From NCBI GenBank assembly GCA_963556145.1, contig OY744471.1, forward strand, positions 1,047,590-1,111,589: a stretch of 64,000 bases of DNA. Direction: 5' to 3'. Position 1 is the stretch's first letter. Each line of letters opens with the position of its first letter. Source of the stretch: Hygrocybe punicea. Taxonomy: Eukaryota > Basidiomycota > Agaricomycetes > Agaricales > Hygrophoraceae. The notes under the pieces were generated by a model, which worked only from the letters and a program-made list of their open reading frames with translations, did no database searches and had not been told where the DNA came from. Made by a program: the position numbers and the translations under genes. Positions 1 to 10,560 of this stretch are shown one piece after another.

Positions 1-60
1 CTATTAGGGGCAACTCAGCGCTGATCTCTTTCATTGAAATACGAACATTCATGGGCATAC

Positions 61-616
61 CTGTGTTAACTTTACTGGCAAATCATGGGGCTTTGCTCCT
101 CGAAATATGACTGGTGTCGTTCTTGTTGCTGGCACTCCCATTGCATCCGCAAGCTGGTCCAGAAGAGAATATTGGTTCACAATTTCTGCGGCGGCGCTGA
201 TGTACACTGCTGGCGAAGATGACCATCTTCTGGGATTGCCAACAGTCGCTAGAGCACCATGAGGTCCACATGCTGCATTCAGATTGAAGAATTCCTTCAA
301 GAATCCTGTAACCCTGTCGCCATACACTCGATGTGGTGAAAAAGCGTCAAGGCTTTGCGCCATGTTCTGGTTCATGTTCAACTTTGGGTTGATTGCTCAT
401 CGAACAGAATCATAAACTCACCAAGAGCAGCTGGCCTTGGGAAATGGGGCAGCTGGAACCTAATAGAGCCAAGCGAAGCTGATCCTTCATAGCGCCTCGA
501 ACAAGGAGAGTGCCATTGGTCCATGGAAAATCACGCAGAAGAGCAGTATTGTGTCGAAAAGATATGGCCAACGCTGAGGAAGAGGCTTCAGTTGCTTGGC
601 TGCCACTGCTTGACAT
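61..616 (-). CDS. Unrecognised protein, partial (runs off window start)
   Basis: Two minus-strand exons join cleanly. The first starts at the ATG at 616 (MSSSGSQATEASSS) and ends at a GTGAGT donor near 422. A 40-base intron follows, and the second exon runs from about 381 to a GTATGC donor at 60. The rest of the gene would lie beyond base 1. The first exon has a small Ser/Ala-rich start and then a hydrophilic stretch with RDFPWTNG. The second contains GDRVTGFLKEFF and the sequence IVNQYSLLDQLADAMG. I recognise no domain. The gene sits in transposon-rich sequence, with CACGTG-type motifs just upstream (about 668-696). It may be part of the same gene as the remnant at 871-1189, which is on the same strand 255 bases upstream. 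The open frames and splice sites make a real exon pair likely; the function is unknown. Confidence 0.45.
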
Positions 617-870
617 GTTTGAACAGAAAATATTGGTGGTTAAAATGTTGAATTGACGCGTCATGACATCACGTGTTGTCACATGTTGTCACGTGGAAAA
701 CCAAATGTGGAAATGGCAGCATCACTATTAAACTATTAAATAAACTATTCATCTACTAGAGCTTGGAATGTGCAGATATTCCATGCCCGAGTGGTTTCCT
801 GTGCACTATTTATTTGTTGATACATTATAGATTGACAGATGAAATGGAGGGAAGAAAATTTGACAACTTA

Positions 871-1189
871 CTTTAGCCTTTTAGACTGGCTAGGAGCAAA
901 TGCATCAGACAATGATTCCACCAATGCAGCATATTCATCATGAGACCACTCTCGGTGTTCAAAGTCAAATGAAAATGACACAGTGGTGTTCAAAATCTCT
1001 GCTGGAAGTTCTCTCAGTTTCCTGCATAGGATAAGTTCACCTGCACTAACTCGCTTTGCCTCCCTTCAGCCTTGCATACTCAAGTTGCCATTCACAAGGT
1101 TTCGCAATGTCTAAATCTAATTGAATGATGACTCGTCTTGGGCTATCCAGCGCAGGATCAGTATACTGCATGCGATCAACTTTTCGCAT
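871..1189 (-). pseudogene. Frameshifted coding remnant, unrecognised
   Basis: A minus-strand frame opens at an ATG at 1189 and reads MRKVDRMQYTDPALDSP, then IIQLDLDIAKPCEWQLEYA. After about 45 residues it needs a one-base shift near 1060 to continue. The downstream part then reads through SAGELILCRKLRELPAEI and FDFEHREWSHDEYAALVES to a GTAAGT donor at about 871. Both halves have protein-like composition and none of the low-complexity seen elsewhere in the window, so I read this as one exon with a frameshift. No domain is recognised. It may be the 5-prime part of the gene at 61-616. Confidence 0.4.
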
Positions 1190-1506
1190 GATATCCTGTT
1201 ATATAGCAGCAGGACTTACCCTCCATGACAAAACCTCACATTCAATTCTCAGTTCCAGAGACAACTTGTCAGTCTCAAAGTTTAGGAGACATCTATTATG
1301 GTCAGCCAGGGACCATGTAATGAATAATTTAAAATTTACCTGGACAACACCCATTCATAGGTCAAAACCCCCTCCTTGACTAAAATCGGTGTTCCTACGC
1401 CCAAATGGTAATGCTTGACAGGGAGGGGAGACATGTGAAAGAATGATTCGTGGTTCATGAGAAACCTGTGACGAACCTGAGGACAAGGTCACATGCTTTG
1501 TGAGTG

Positions 1507-2749
1507 GTCACGCCCGACGAATCGGCCGTGACGAGGTTATTGACCATTACCCTATTCGGTTACAGTTGCCAAATATGGAAACGGCTTCCAAAACGTTCTT
1601 GCTGTTCTAGAGAGCCAAAGAATGGCTATTGGACCATTGCAACAGTCCCAGAACTGAATGTCAACTGGTAGTAGGATGTGAACAACTTGGGGTATTTTTG
1701 GTGCAAATATATGGAGCGATATTCATGTTTTGTTGACACCCCTCCGCCAAAATAGGACCCTGAAACTTATATATCTCTCTTACACCGGAAATAAAATGGC
1801 AAAAAAATCCGAGGTAGCAGCTTTGGAAAGGTGTGATGCATTGGAATGCCCTGTTCATGTGTGCCTGGAGGTTTATGACATGTGAAGTTATATACAGCGA
1901 ATGATGAATTGGCAGGTAACATGACCTGGAATTTGCATGATCATCACGTTTGTTTGACTTTTGATAATTTGGCATCCATGGCCAAACTGTAACCAGGTCA
2001 GCTTGCAAACTCAAGGCACACATGAAGAATGCATTGCAATGCATCATAACTGTCCAAAGCTGCCAGCGTGGATTTTTTTGCCATTTTATTGCTGGAGTAA
2101 GAGAGATATATAAGTTTCAGGGTCCTATTTTGGCGGAGGGGTGTCAACAAAACATGAATATCGCTCCATATATTTGCACCAAAAATACCCCAAGTTGTTC
2201 ACATCCTACTACCAGTTGACATTCAGTTCTGGGACTGTTGCAATGGTCCAATAGCCATTCTGTGGCTCTCTAGAACAGCAAGAACGTTTTGGAAGCCGTT
2301 TCCATATTTGGCAACTGTAACCGAATTAGGCAATTCGATCATCCAATTTTCCACTTGTTGTCCAGAAACACATCTTGTTCTCCAATCTAAAACCTTGCTA
2401 TTTAATTTGGAACCTCTTCCATCCTGTGGTGCTATGCCCAATCCTCCCTGCATTTTGTCTCAGCTAACCCTCCAATCTTCTTTTCTCCTCCTACGCTCTC
2501 ATCTTTAGGCAACATTTTAAACCCTCTCCGGTTTCAAATGGCATGGACTTCAATTGTCGTTCTTCATCCACTGAATCTCGCCTGCAACTGAATTGATTTC
2601 CCATGCGCCACTCCTTTTTGGTGGTAGGAATCTTTTCTAACAATTTTTTCTAGTCAGATTATCTACTTTCTCTGTTCTATTTATGTGTTCATGGACTTCA
2701 CGCTCGGGCAGCTATGTGACCATGTCACGGCTGATTAGTCGGCCGTGAC
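1507..2749. repeat. Interval bounded by two 26-bp near-palindromes
   Basis: A 26-base near-palindrome of the form GTCACG..CGA..TCGGCCGTGAC occurs at 1507-1532 and again at 2724-2749. A third, more diverged copy lies at 6617-6641, upstream of the KDZ transposase gene. The first two bracket the foldback element at 1551-2330. They could be termini or subterminal motifs of a larger non-autonomous element, or binding sites. No target duplication was identified. Confidence 0.35.
1551..2330. mobile_element. Foldback/MITE-like inverted repeat
   Basis: Bases 1551 to about 1875 and about 2015-2330 are inverted copies of each other, arms of roughly 320 bases around a spacer of about 140. The outer ends pair CCTATTCGGTTACAG with CTGTAACCGAATTAGG. 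The two arms encode the same short peptide ending in CQQNMNIAPYICTKNTPS, which is why a minus-strand frame (1661-2047) and a plus-strand frame (2022-2219) look alike. This is repeat structure and not two genes. No transposase and no clear target duplication are present. The structure suggests a non-autonomous foldback transposon. Confidence 0.6.
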
Positions 2750-3898
2750 ATTTTAACCCCAACCCAAACAATAGTTATGGCCAGACATCCCCATGTATAT
2801 TTCCGCGACATCAGAGTTTACGCCAACAAACCCCACGTTAAACGGAGGGTCATCCGCGATGTGCAGGCTGCCGTGGTCCGCCAGAGATGGGGCGCGTCTG
2901 GGGTTGAATGGGCGGAAATCCGGTAATGCACCATGACTTGATGACTTTTTTTTAGTGCTCGTTAACTTGCTCATAGTGGTCCGGCGCATTATGGCGGGAC
3001 GCGCCGGACCGAACCGCTACATACGACAGTCCGGCTCTACACAAGAGAAGGATATCGTGTCACCACTTTGCATGTTTACCATGCAAGGAGGGGCGTTTTG
3101 AATACTTGAGGTAAGTCTCAATATTTCCATAGTCTCTCTTCCAGAGGCTAAGAACTACTTAGATATAACAAATTAGGACCTGTATCTAACATTTAAATGC
3201 TTCATTCATCTGTTTTTCCTCCAAATATTTATCGGCATGTTCATATTGATAGTTTTTTTTTGTGTTGTAATGGACATGCTAATCATTAGAACTACTATAA
3301 AGATCGATCGATCGCTTATGTAATCATAGGGAGCCGGGAATCCCCTCATCCAGCGATTGTTCCAAAGGTTGACTTATCCAATTATGTAATCATTCAAAAT
3401 TAAAATAATTTCATTTATTATTTCCAAAATAAAGTAAATTAAAGAAGTCCTCAACCGCGGGCCCGCCCCAACCAACCAATAGCTGTTTCCCATCAATCTT
3501 GATTCAGCGTCGTTAATTTGGATGACCTGGAAGAGAGTCTGAATGTTGCTGCGTTGTAGGGGCCCCTACTTCACAGCAAATTCAAGCTCTCTGGAAAAAA
3601 CAAAGATGCGATGATAAGCATCCATTTAAATGGCAAAGAAAAGAAGGATTTTGCTTAGCGGATAACCCAAAAGCCGAAATTGATACATTGGTGTTCTACA
3701 AGATCAAAGCAAACAATAAGTTGAAAATTCAGGTCCCAATTTGAGCCGCTTACGAGCACACCCTGCTGGGCATTGAATTTGAGGCAAATGGCAAGGAAAG
3801 GGACTGCAAAAACGAATTGAAGTCAATCTGAAGCTAAAGTGTTAGTGTGAAAAGGAGTTTTAAGCATAACTTACGATTTTGCGACCTCTGCCAAACTA
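2331..3898. other. No supported gene
   Basis: Apart from the near-palindrome at 2724-2749, this stretch holds only short frames in shifting phases. A 78-codon minus frame at 2753-2989 starts MRRTTMSKLTSTKKK but has no intron structure or recognisable motif. AT-rich sequence dominates 3120-3460. I see no gene. Confidence 0.5.
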
Positions 3899-4404
3899 TG
3901 TTGCCGCGCAGGATGCTGGCAAACGCGGATAGAGCCCCCAGTACCCAATGATGCCGCGCAGGATGCTGGCAGACACCGATAAAGCCCCCAGTACCCAATG
4001 GTGCCGCGCAGGATGCTGGCAGACACCGATGAAGCCCCCAGTACCCAATGATGCCGCGCAGGATGCTGGCAGACACCGATAAAGCCCCCAGTACCCAATG
4101 GTGCCGCGCAGGATGCTGGCAGACACCGATGAAGCCCCCAGTACCCAATGATGCCGCGCAGGATGCTGGCAGACACCGATCAAGCCCCCAGTACCCAATG
4201 GTGCCGCGCAGGATGCTGGCAGACACCGATAAAGCCCCCAGTACCCAATGATGCGGCGCAGGATGCTGGCAGACACCGATAAAGCCCCCAGTACCCAATG
4301 GTGCCGTGCAGGATGCTGGCAGACACCGATGAAGCCCTCAGTACCCAATGATGCCGCGCAGGATGCTGGCAGACACCGATAAAGCCCCCAGTACCCAATG
4401 ATGG
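3899..4404. repeat. 50-bp minisatellite, about 10 copies
   Basis: Ten tandem copies of a 50-base unit run from about 3901 to 4400. The core is GGATGCTGGCAGACACCGAT followed by AAAGCCCCCAGTACCCAATG. Units tend to alternate between ATGCCGCGCA and GTGCCGCGCA junctions, giving a weak 100-bp higher-order pattern. The first copy is the most diverged. Because the unit lacks stops, frames of up to 188 codons appear on the minus strand; these are artefacts. The array lies upstream of the TET/JBP gene. Confidence 0.95.
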
Positions 4405-4773
4405 TGCTGTAAAAGTGGGCTTGTTGGCGAGCAGCTAGAAATTGCGGAAGTAAGTAATGCAAAAGATATATGCAGAATGGAAGACTTATCGGCTTATGAA
4501 ATTGTAACCAATTTCAACCATTCACTGAGGTCTTTTGGCATGTCGCGATTCATGTCAAAACATCCCAGTGATGATGGTTGATGATGGCTGATAAGCATCA
4601 GGTCGCGAAAGATGACATGCCTACCTTTTATGGCAATCAACCAAAGCATGTGATCTTGTTTGCTTGCAGGTGACCGCGTTCTTCACATGTGATCTCGTGC
4701 TGATCGCGTTGTTTGTTTCTATTGACGTGTATCGTTGTGTGACGTGTATCATTGTATAGGACTTTTTTACCAG
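4405..4773. other. Upstream region of the TET/JBP gene, no gene seen
   Basis: No coding frame is supported here. It contains short direct repeats such as GACGTGTATC (4721-4750) and TGATGATGG (4571-4590). It would contain the promoter of the gene starting at 4774. Confidence 0.4.
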
Positions 4774-6145
4774 ATGGTCTCCTCAAAACCTATGGGCTCA
4801 AAGCACGAAAACTCACAAAAATCGCGGCGGCGCATTGGCAAGCGAGGTTCACCAAGTCTGTGCAAAAGGTATTTATTAAATTTATCCTTTGGCATCCAAT
4901 CTGAATGTAATGCATGCAGATTGCGACGACGTTTTCTTTTGGTCACCCGCGCCCAGTTGGGTGCAGGTGAACAATTAGATGACCTAAGAGCTGCCCGGAT
5001 CATCACAGAAGCTCTGCTCAATCCGAGTAAGTCATGGTGATTCCAATGGCCCAATCTAATTGTTTCTCCATTGTAGTTTATATTCAGTGGGACCTCGAGG
5101 ATTACGCCACCCGCGTCAAAAAAGGCCTGGGTACCCCGGCCTCAATCGCCCAATTACAGCGCAAGTTCGCAAATCCCCAACTCGGCAGGGTGAATAGACC
5201 CGCAACAGTGGTGGACATGTGTGGACGAATAATAATCTGGTATCTTCCAGGGTTGATATCAGCCCAGCAAGCTGTAAGTCGTGTCATGATCTAGGAGGTT
5301 TAATTCAATAGTAGAGACAAATTAGGATGTTATGCTGAATGGCAGTGAAAGCATACAAGTCATCGGCTCAAAAAAGATTCCTCGTAAACAAACAAGCGGG
5401 AAGGTCAATTGGCGAGTCGACCCAAAACATTTTCGTTTTGATTCTGTGGATCAGAATCTACTGCCGGGAAGTGATGAGTATTCGGCAGGGTGGTTCGCAC
5501 AGGCTCATACTGTGAGTTCCGAAATCCGCCAACATTCCGGTTGCTGGGCTCATTCACATTTTAGAGACCAAGTGACCCTTTGAAGCCTTCTGCGAACCAT
5601 CTTAAGCGGGGTACTGGAGAATGGATGTCTTCAATAGCTGACGTAGAATCGTTCATCAATCGGGTCTTATGGTTCATCCATCACTGCAACAAATCAGCAG
5701 CGAAGCTTTGGACAAGCTTAGGTCGGCCAACCTGACGGCTAAAGTTGCAGGATCCTGGACATCCCATTTCACTGGGATCGCGGTTATCATCAACCGGAAG
5801 ACATTGGCACATCGTGATGGGAATGGTATGCCACCTTGGTATGACTTCCTCCTGGGTATCGGAGACTATCATGATTGCACTCTTGATATGCCCGACCTTG
5901 GACTGCAGCTCGATTACGGGCCCGGAACTGGCATCTTCCTATGTGGCAACAGCATCAGACACGAAGTCACGGACTGGAGTGGTGGGGATCGAGTTTGCTA
6001 TGCTCATTTCCTCAGGAAGAAAGTCTTGGAGCGTCTAAATGTAGAATTGTCAGGGTGGTCTGAGCAGAAAGAGATTTGTACCATCATTCCAGAGGTGAAA
6101 TGTCGTGAATTGGGTATTAAAAACTCGGCACATGTAGCAGCGTAA
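4774..6145 (+). CDS. TET/JBP-like 2-oxoglutarate/Fe(II) dioxygenase (fungal)
   Basis: The family oxidises methylated pyrimidines in DNA. The first exons splice cleanly: 4774 to about 4868, 4919-5027 (joining as LLNPIYIQWDLEDYATRV), and on to ISAQQA at about 5273. A further exon near 5325-5514 contains DQNLLPGSDEYSAGWFAQAHT. The last exon carries the catalytic domain. It has FTGIAVIINR, the metal motif HRD in LAHRDGNG with PWYDFLLGIGDY, then LGLQLDYGPGTGIFL, the distal His in IRHEV, and an Arg in DRVCYAHFLRKKV that would bind 2-oxoglutarate. This order matches fungal TET/JBP proteins. Between about 5600 and 5670 the frame feeding into the last exon (VHPSLQQIS) is blocked by a stop unless an extra splice or a one-base shift is assumed, so the copy may be broken. 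It lies directly upstream of, and in line with, the KDZ transposase gene. Confidence 0.75.
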
Positions 6146-6718
6146 ACATCATTCATAAAATATGTACCCTTGTCCTGAACTTACAAAATATTACTTTTGT
6201 AACATTGCCATCAGCCTATCAGCAGGTTATAGTTCAGATTGTCCACCTTGAGTTGCAATAACAGGAATGAGAGCATCTCAATTGCGTATCTAGGCACTGA
6301 AAGGGAGGTCTGATCTTGGTTGTCTCAAGTTCACGCTTGCATGCTGCAAAAGCACTGCGCCTGGTATATGCCAGGGGGTCAAAGGTGGATAATATAACAT
6401 CGTTCCAAAGGTTGGTGCACACCGGTGCAGGTGGGGACTGGTATTCTGGTTGACCATACTGGCGGGGTAACACTGATCTGCGCAAGTATGAGAAAACAAG
6501 GTGGTATGAGAAAACAAGGTGGTTGTCAGTATTGTCAGGCATGGCTGCGAACCATAAGACCTGCAGAAGAGTTGATGGGAGCACGTGACATGTGTTTCAG
6601 AGCCATGATGTGACATGTCATGCTGACTCGTCGGACGTGACACATCACACATCACGTGTCACATCAACATCAACCATTTGTAAACATCAACCAATTTAAC
6701 ATCAACCACCTCCCAACA
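6146..6718. promoter_or_regulatory. Intergenic region between TET/JBP and KDZ genes
   Basis: No supported coding sequence. The last 130 bases before the KDZ start are dense in CACGTG-type motifs: GCACGTGACA near 6582 and ATCACGTGTCAC near 6650. They also hold the third copy of the GTCA..CGTGAC near-palindrome (6617-6641). Similar CACGTG motifs lie upstream of the minus-strand gene at 61-616. These may be promoter elements or terminal motifs of the element; that is inference. Confidence 0.4.
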
Positions 6719-9700
6719 ATGCCCAAGTTGTCCAAAGAGAAACATGGGAAGAAGAGGACAGCTCAAGAAGTCATCTTTGTTGAGAAAAAGATGAAAAATC
6801 GCACAAAATGGGTATCTAAACCAGTCGCAGGCGAGCTTCCCAAAAGTCCACAGAAATCCAGTCCAAAAAAGTCACCTTTGGATTCAAACCGTCAGCAAAG
6901 CATGTCCCCAGATGTGCCTCCCGACTCAGGTACACCGCAACCTCCAAAGCGCAAGACGGCAAAAGGCAATGTCAGCTATTCCTTTACCTGCTTTGTAGTC
7001 ACTCTGAATTATTGGCAGACCCAAAATTGTTACCTCAGGGAGTGGATTCCACTTCGCAACGAATATCTGAGGGAGATGTTGAGCATGGAAGCTCCTCCTA
7101 TTCCTGCCACCTGTCATATCTGCAAGAAGCAAGGTGGCCCCATTCGCTGCTTGAGCTGTCTCCGTTGTCCATTATTCTGTAAAGAATGTTGTCGAATCTC
7201 CCACCAGGGGACTCCATTCCACAAACTCGAATCATGGAATGGAAGCTGCTTCACCCCATCCTCATTACATGACATAGGATTCTGCTTGCATCTTGGGCAC
7301 GGTGGTGATCCATGTCCCTCCAATTCCGTTCAAGATGTCTGGGAGGATGTTGGGGAAGGCTCATCTTCAATGTCACAGATCGAGAATGATCAGCTGCTAG
7401 TTGACTTGAACCAGGAAGATGATGATAACAACTCGGATGACAGTGTGCTGGTTATGGTTGATATTTCCGGAATCCACCGGCACCGTGTTCGCTGGTGTCA
7501 TTGTCCGTCAAAAGAGGAGCCACAATGGCAATTGTTCAAGACCGGTCTCTTTCCGGCAACATTCAAACATCCTCGCTCGGCATTTACCTTTCAAGTCCTG
7601 GATTACTTTCATGTCGATCAGGTTGAATGTAAGACTTCTGCCAACAATTTCTACTCAAAACTGTGCCGGCTTACAAATAATGCCTTTCCTGACACCGTAT
7701 CGGTGAGTCTCCATCTTAAAGGCTGTATTTATGGATGGTGATGGTGGAATGGACCTGTCAAATAGGACCGCTATAGAGAGCTCATGAGGGTCTCACGGCA
7801 ATGGCGTGACATCAAAGTTCGGAAATGGTTTGGTTATGGCCACGACACCGACAAAGAACCAGGCAACGGCGACCTCGCTTTCTTCTGCCCAGCATGCCCA
7901 CAGCCGGGCATCAACCTCCCTGATAACTGGAAGGAATTGCCTAATCCGTTAGTAAAATGGACCTGCCAATGTTTATTGAAAATAACATTTTCACAGGTGG
8001 TTGTATCGGAGAAGCCTCGTGGTGGATGGAAATTTTACTGCGGAACACATGCACATGAGGAATCCCAGCGATAATGTGGAGCTTACAAATGGAACTGGGT
8101 ATTTTGTGCAAAGAGCTTCCTATGAAGAGCACATCAAGGAAGCCGTGGAGGTCAAACAGGTGCAAAATTCATTTGTTGTGGTCTTAGGTTCCAAACTCAA
8201 ACTTGCATTAGAAATCATCATGTTCCAAGCACAGAGCAGTCACCCAGAGCAATGCAAACAATAAGAACCTGGAATCCACAGGGGTTGGTGCCTGTGCCTG
8301 TGCGAGGCATGGATGCTTCGTTCCACACAGCATGGTGGATTTTCAGAAGGGTGAAAGGTAACGAGGTCAGGTCAGAATGTCCTTGACGTGACCTGAAATC
8401 CTCGTCAGGCAAATGAACATAGACTACTCAATATGTGAAGCCCTCAAGTACAACACCGAAGGCATGCGGCAAGCTCTCTTGTTCTATGATGTGATATGTG
8501 AGTGGGCGGTGAATTTTGGTAGACGTGTGAAGCAGAGTAGTTTTTTGGATGCACCTACCATGGAATTGATCTTTGGTATCGGAAAATTCCATTTAAATGC
8601 TCACAAGGATGACTGCTTTCCAAAATTCTCACCCAACTTTATTCGTGGTGCTGGGCAGCTGGATGGAGAACAGATGGAAACTCTGTGGGCGATCATCGAG
8701 TTGATCTCACGCATCACAAAGTACATGAGCAAGGCTCACCGGCGGGAGATTTTGGATGACATGATGAGACATTCAAACTGGAAAAAGTTGGTTGGAATGA
8801 GTAAGCAACAACCATCACCCTTCTCCTGGTTTGATACTCATCCTCTGAACAGTAAAAATGTTGATAGCAAAACATAAAACAGCCATCAGGGTCAAACGAG
8901 AAAGCAAGGAGGCATATCAAGATTTGTCAAGTTCATTGGATCCCAAATTGGTGAAAAAGTGGAGTGAAAGCCAAACTTTTGCTGAATCACAGCGTGGGGA
9001 TGCACTGAAAATTTATCAAGTTGCTTTGAAGCAAGGTCAGTGATATTTCCTCCCCATAGTAGTGATGAATGAACAGTTCATAGCACCAACTATGGCGGAA
9101 ATATGTCTGAAACTGGGGAGGAACGCCAAGGGGGAAGCAGGAGATTCCAATGCAGTGGCCTGGTTAGTGTCCGGGCTAAATATTGAACAAGCTCAGTATG
9201 TTCCTCACATTATATCATCACTTTCCTGTTCACAATTCTGAATTTCAGGGACAATCTCACTCATGATATGCGAAAGCTTAAAAAAGCCGTTTCCATAGCG
9301 GAACAAAACAAGATTATGGATCGACGAAAACGGTTACAAAGCAGGATTGATGCCTTCCAGAGGAAGACAACCTTTCTACTCAATGGGCATGACGTGGAGG
9401 AAGAGGATTGGGAGGAAAAGGATAAAACATCCCCGGATGTTGGCATGTCCGATGATTCACAAGATTCCGCATCAGATGAGGAAGGAACAGATTATGAAGA
9501 AGATTGTGATCCTATCCTAGCAGAAAACGCTCGTATCAGTTTGCCTTCTAAAATAGGAAAGGAGGTATGTAAAAGGGTGGGATGGATTGAAATGGCTTCA
9601 CAAGAAATGGAGCTTCGAAAAGGACAAGCTAACGAGTCCCTGGAGAAAATACGTTTTGCTCTGGGACATAAAGCATTGCTTTATCGAACAAGGATTAGGA

Positions 9701-10298
9701 AGGCCAAAGGACAAAAGGCCAAGACACGGACTTGGGGAGCCATTCATCATGCAGATGTGGCTTTGTGTGAATGTGTGAGGTCTTATGGTCGAGCTCGTAG
9801 GGCATTGGTAAACCTGGGTGCGGACAACGAAACATTGGCACATTACCAAGAAATTCGTAGAGAGGATTTGAAGCTTAGTGGAGATGTTGTGGAAGAAAAC
9901 AGATTTGGGCAAAAGAGTGATGCATTGGCATGGTTTTGGAGAATGGGTGACCAGAACAAGGAACAGGAGGACAACTGGATGTCAGAATGTGAGTTATCAA
10001 ATGAGATCTACCACAATACACCATTGAAGTTGTAGTAGTTTACAGAGTGAACTGGTTGAGAGCGAAGGCTAGAGCAGAGAGAGCAGGGGAAGAGGAAACA
10101 ACGGTGTTGGCAGAGATGAAGTTTACCATAAGATGGTATAGGTTTCAACAACGACTGTGGCAGGAAAGAGCGAGACGAGCACTGCAGTCTTCAAGGCAGG
10201 GAAGGGGACATCACGCATATGCTGAGAAGCAAGTTGTAATGTGGAAAAGATTTCCAGAAGCGGTGAAGAAGGGTTTTCCAGTGGATGTTCTTGAATAG
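6719..10298 (+). CDS. KDZ-family transposase with CxC2 cysteine cluster
   Basis: DDE transposase of the Kyakuja-Dileera-Zisupton superfamily. The start is taken at MPKLSKEKHGKK (6719); an in-frame ATG at 6656 is possible. The N-terminal CxC2 cluster reads CHICKKQGGPIRCLSC, FCKECCRISHQ and FHKLESWNG. After several introns comes LVVDGNFTAEHMHMRNP (first catalytic Asp, about 8020). ACACARHGCFVPHSMVDFQKG splices at about 8359 to MNIDYSICEALKY at 8413. Next come FYDVICEW (second Asp), the typical GIGKFHLNAHKDDCFPKFSP, GAGQLDGEQMETLWA (acidic third position) and MSKAHRREILDD. The C-terminal exons (about 9268-10298) are charged and helical, ending FPVDVLE. I found no stop or frameshift in the conserved blocks, so this copy could encode a working protein. 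The element's ends were not found. Confidence 0.88.
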
Positions 10299-10560
10299 TA
10301 ACAGGCAAATTTCTTTCGGAGTCAAATATTGGTTTTATTTAATGCTCATTGCATATGAACATCATGTCCAATGAGGCACATCCGATATTGTTGGGCAATA
10401 AATATCCAACACATGGTAGACGGGCTAACGTGATTGGTGCCCCCATGTCAGCAAATCCAATGGAAATGGGAACCTAATATCCTGCTGATGTTGTCGTAGT
10501 GTGTCATAAATAGCCCGCTTGTCCGAGATGGGTTGGATAAGAAGATGGGTGGGATCAAAT
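10299..10560. other. Spacer between KDZ gene and satellite
   Basis: No gene. The 3-prime flank of the transposase gene passes without an obvious terminal repeat into the first satellite monomer near 10561. Confidence 0.4.

Noticed and set aside
3834..4462. Minus frames of 72-188 codons with repeats of GVCQHPARHHWVLGA
   Set aside because: Produced by the 50-bp minisatellite; three frames carry the same repeated words.
10299..10560. Terminal inverted repeat marking the right end of the KDZ element
   Set aside because: No sequence here pairs convincingly with anything upstream of the TET/JBP gene.
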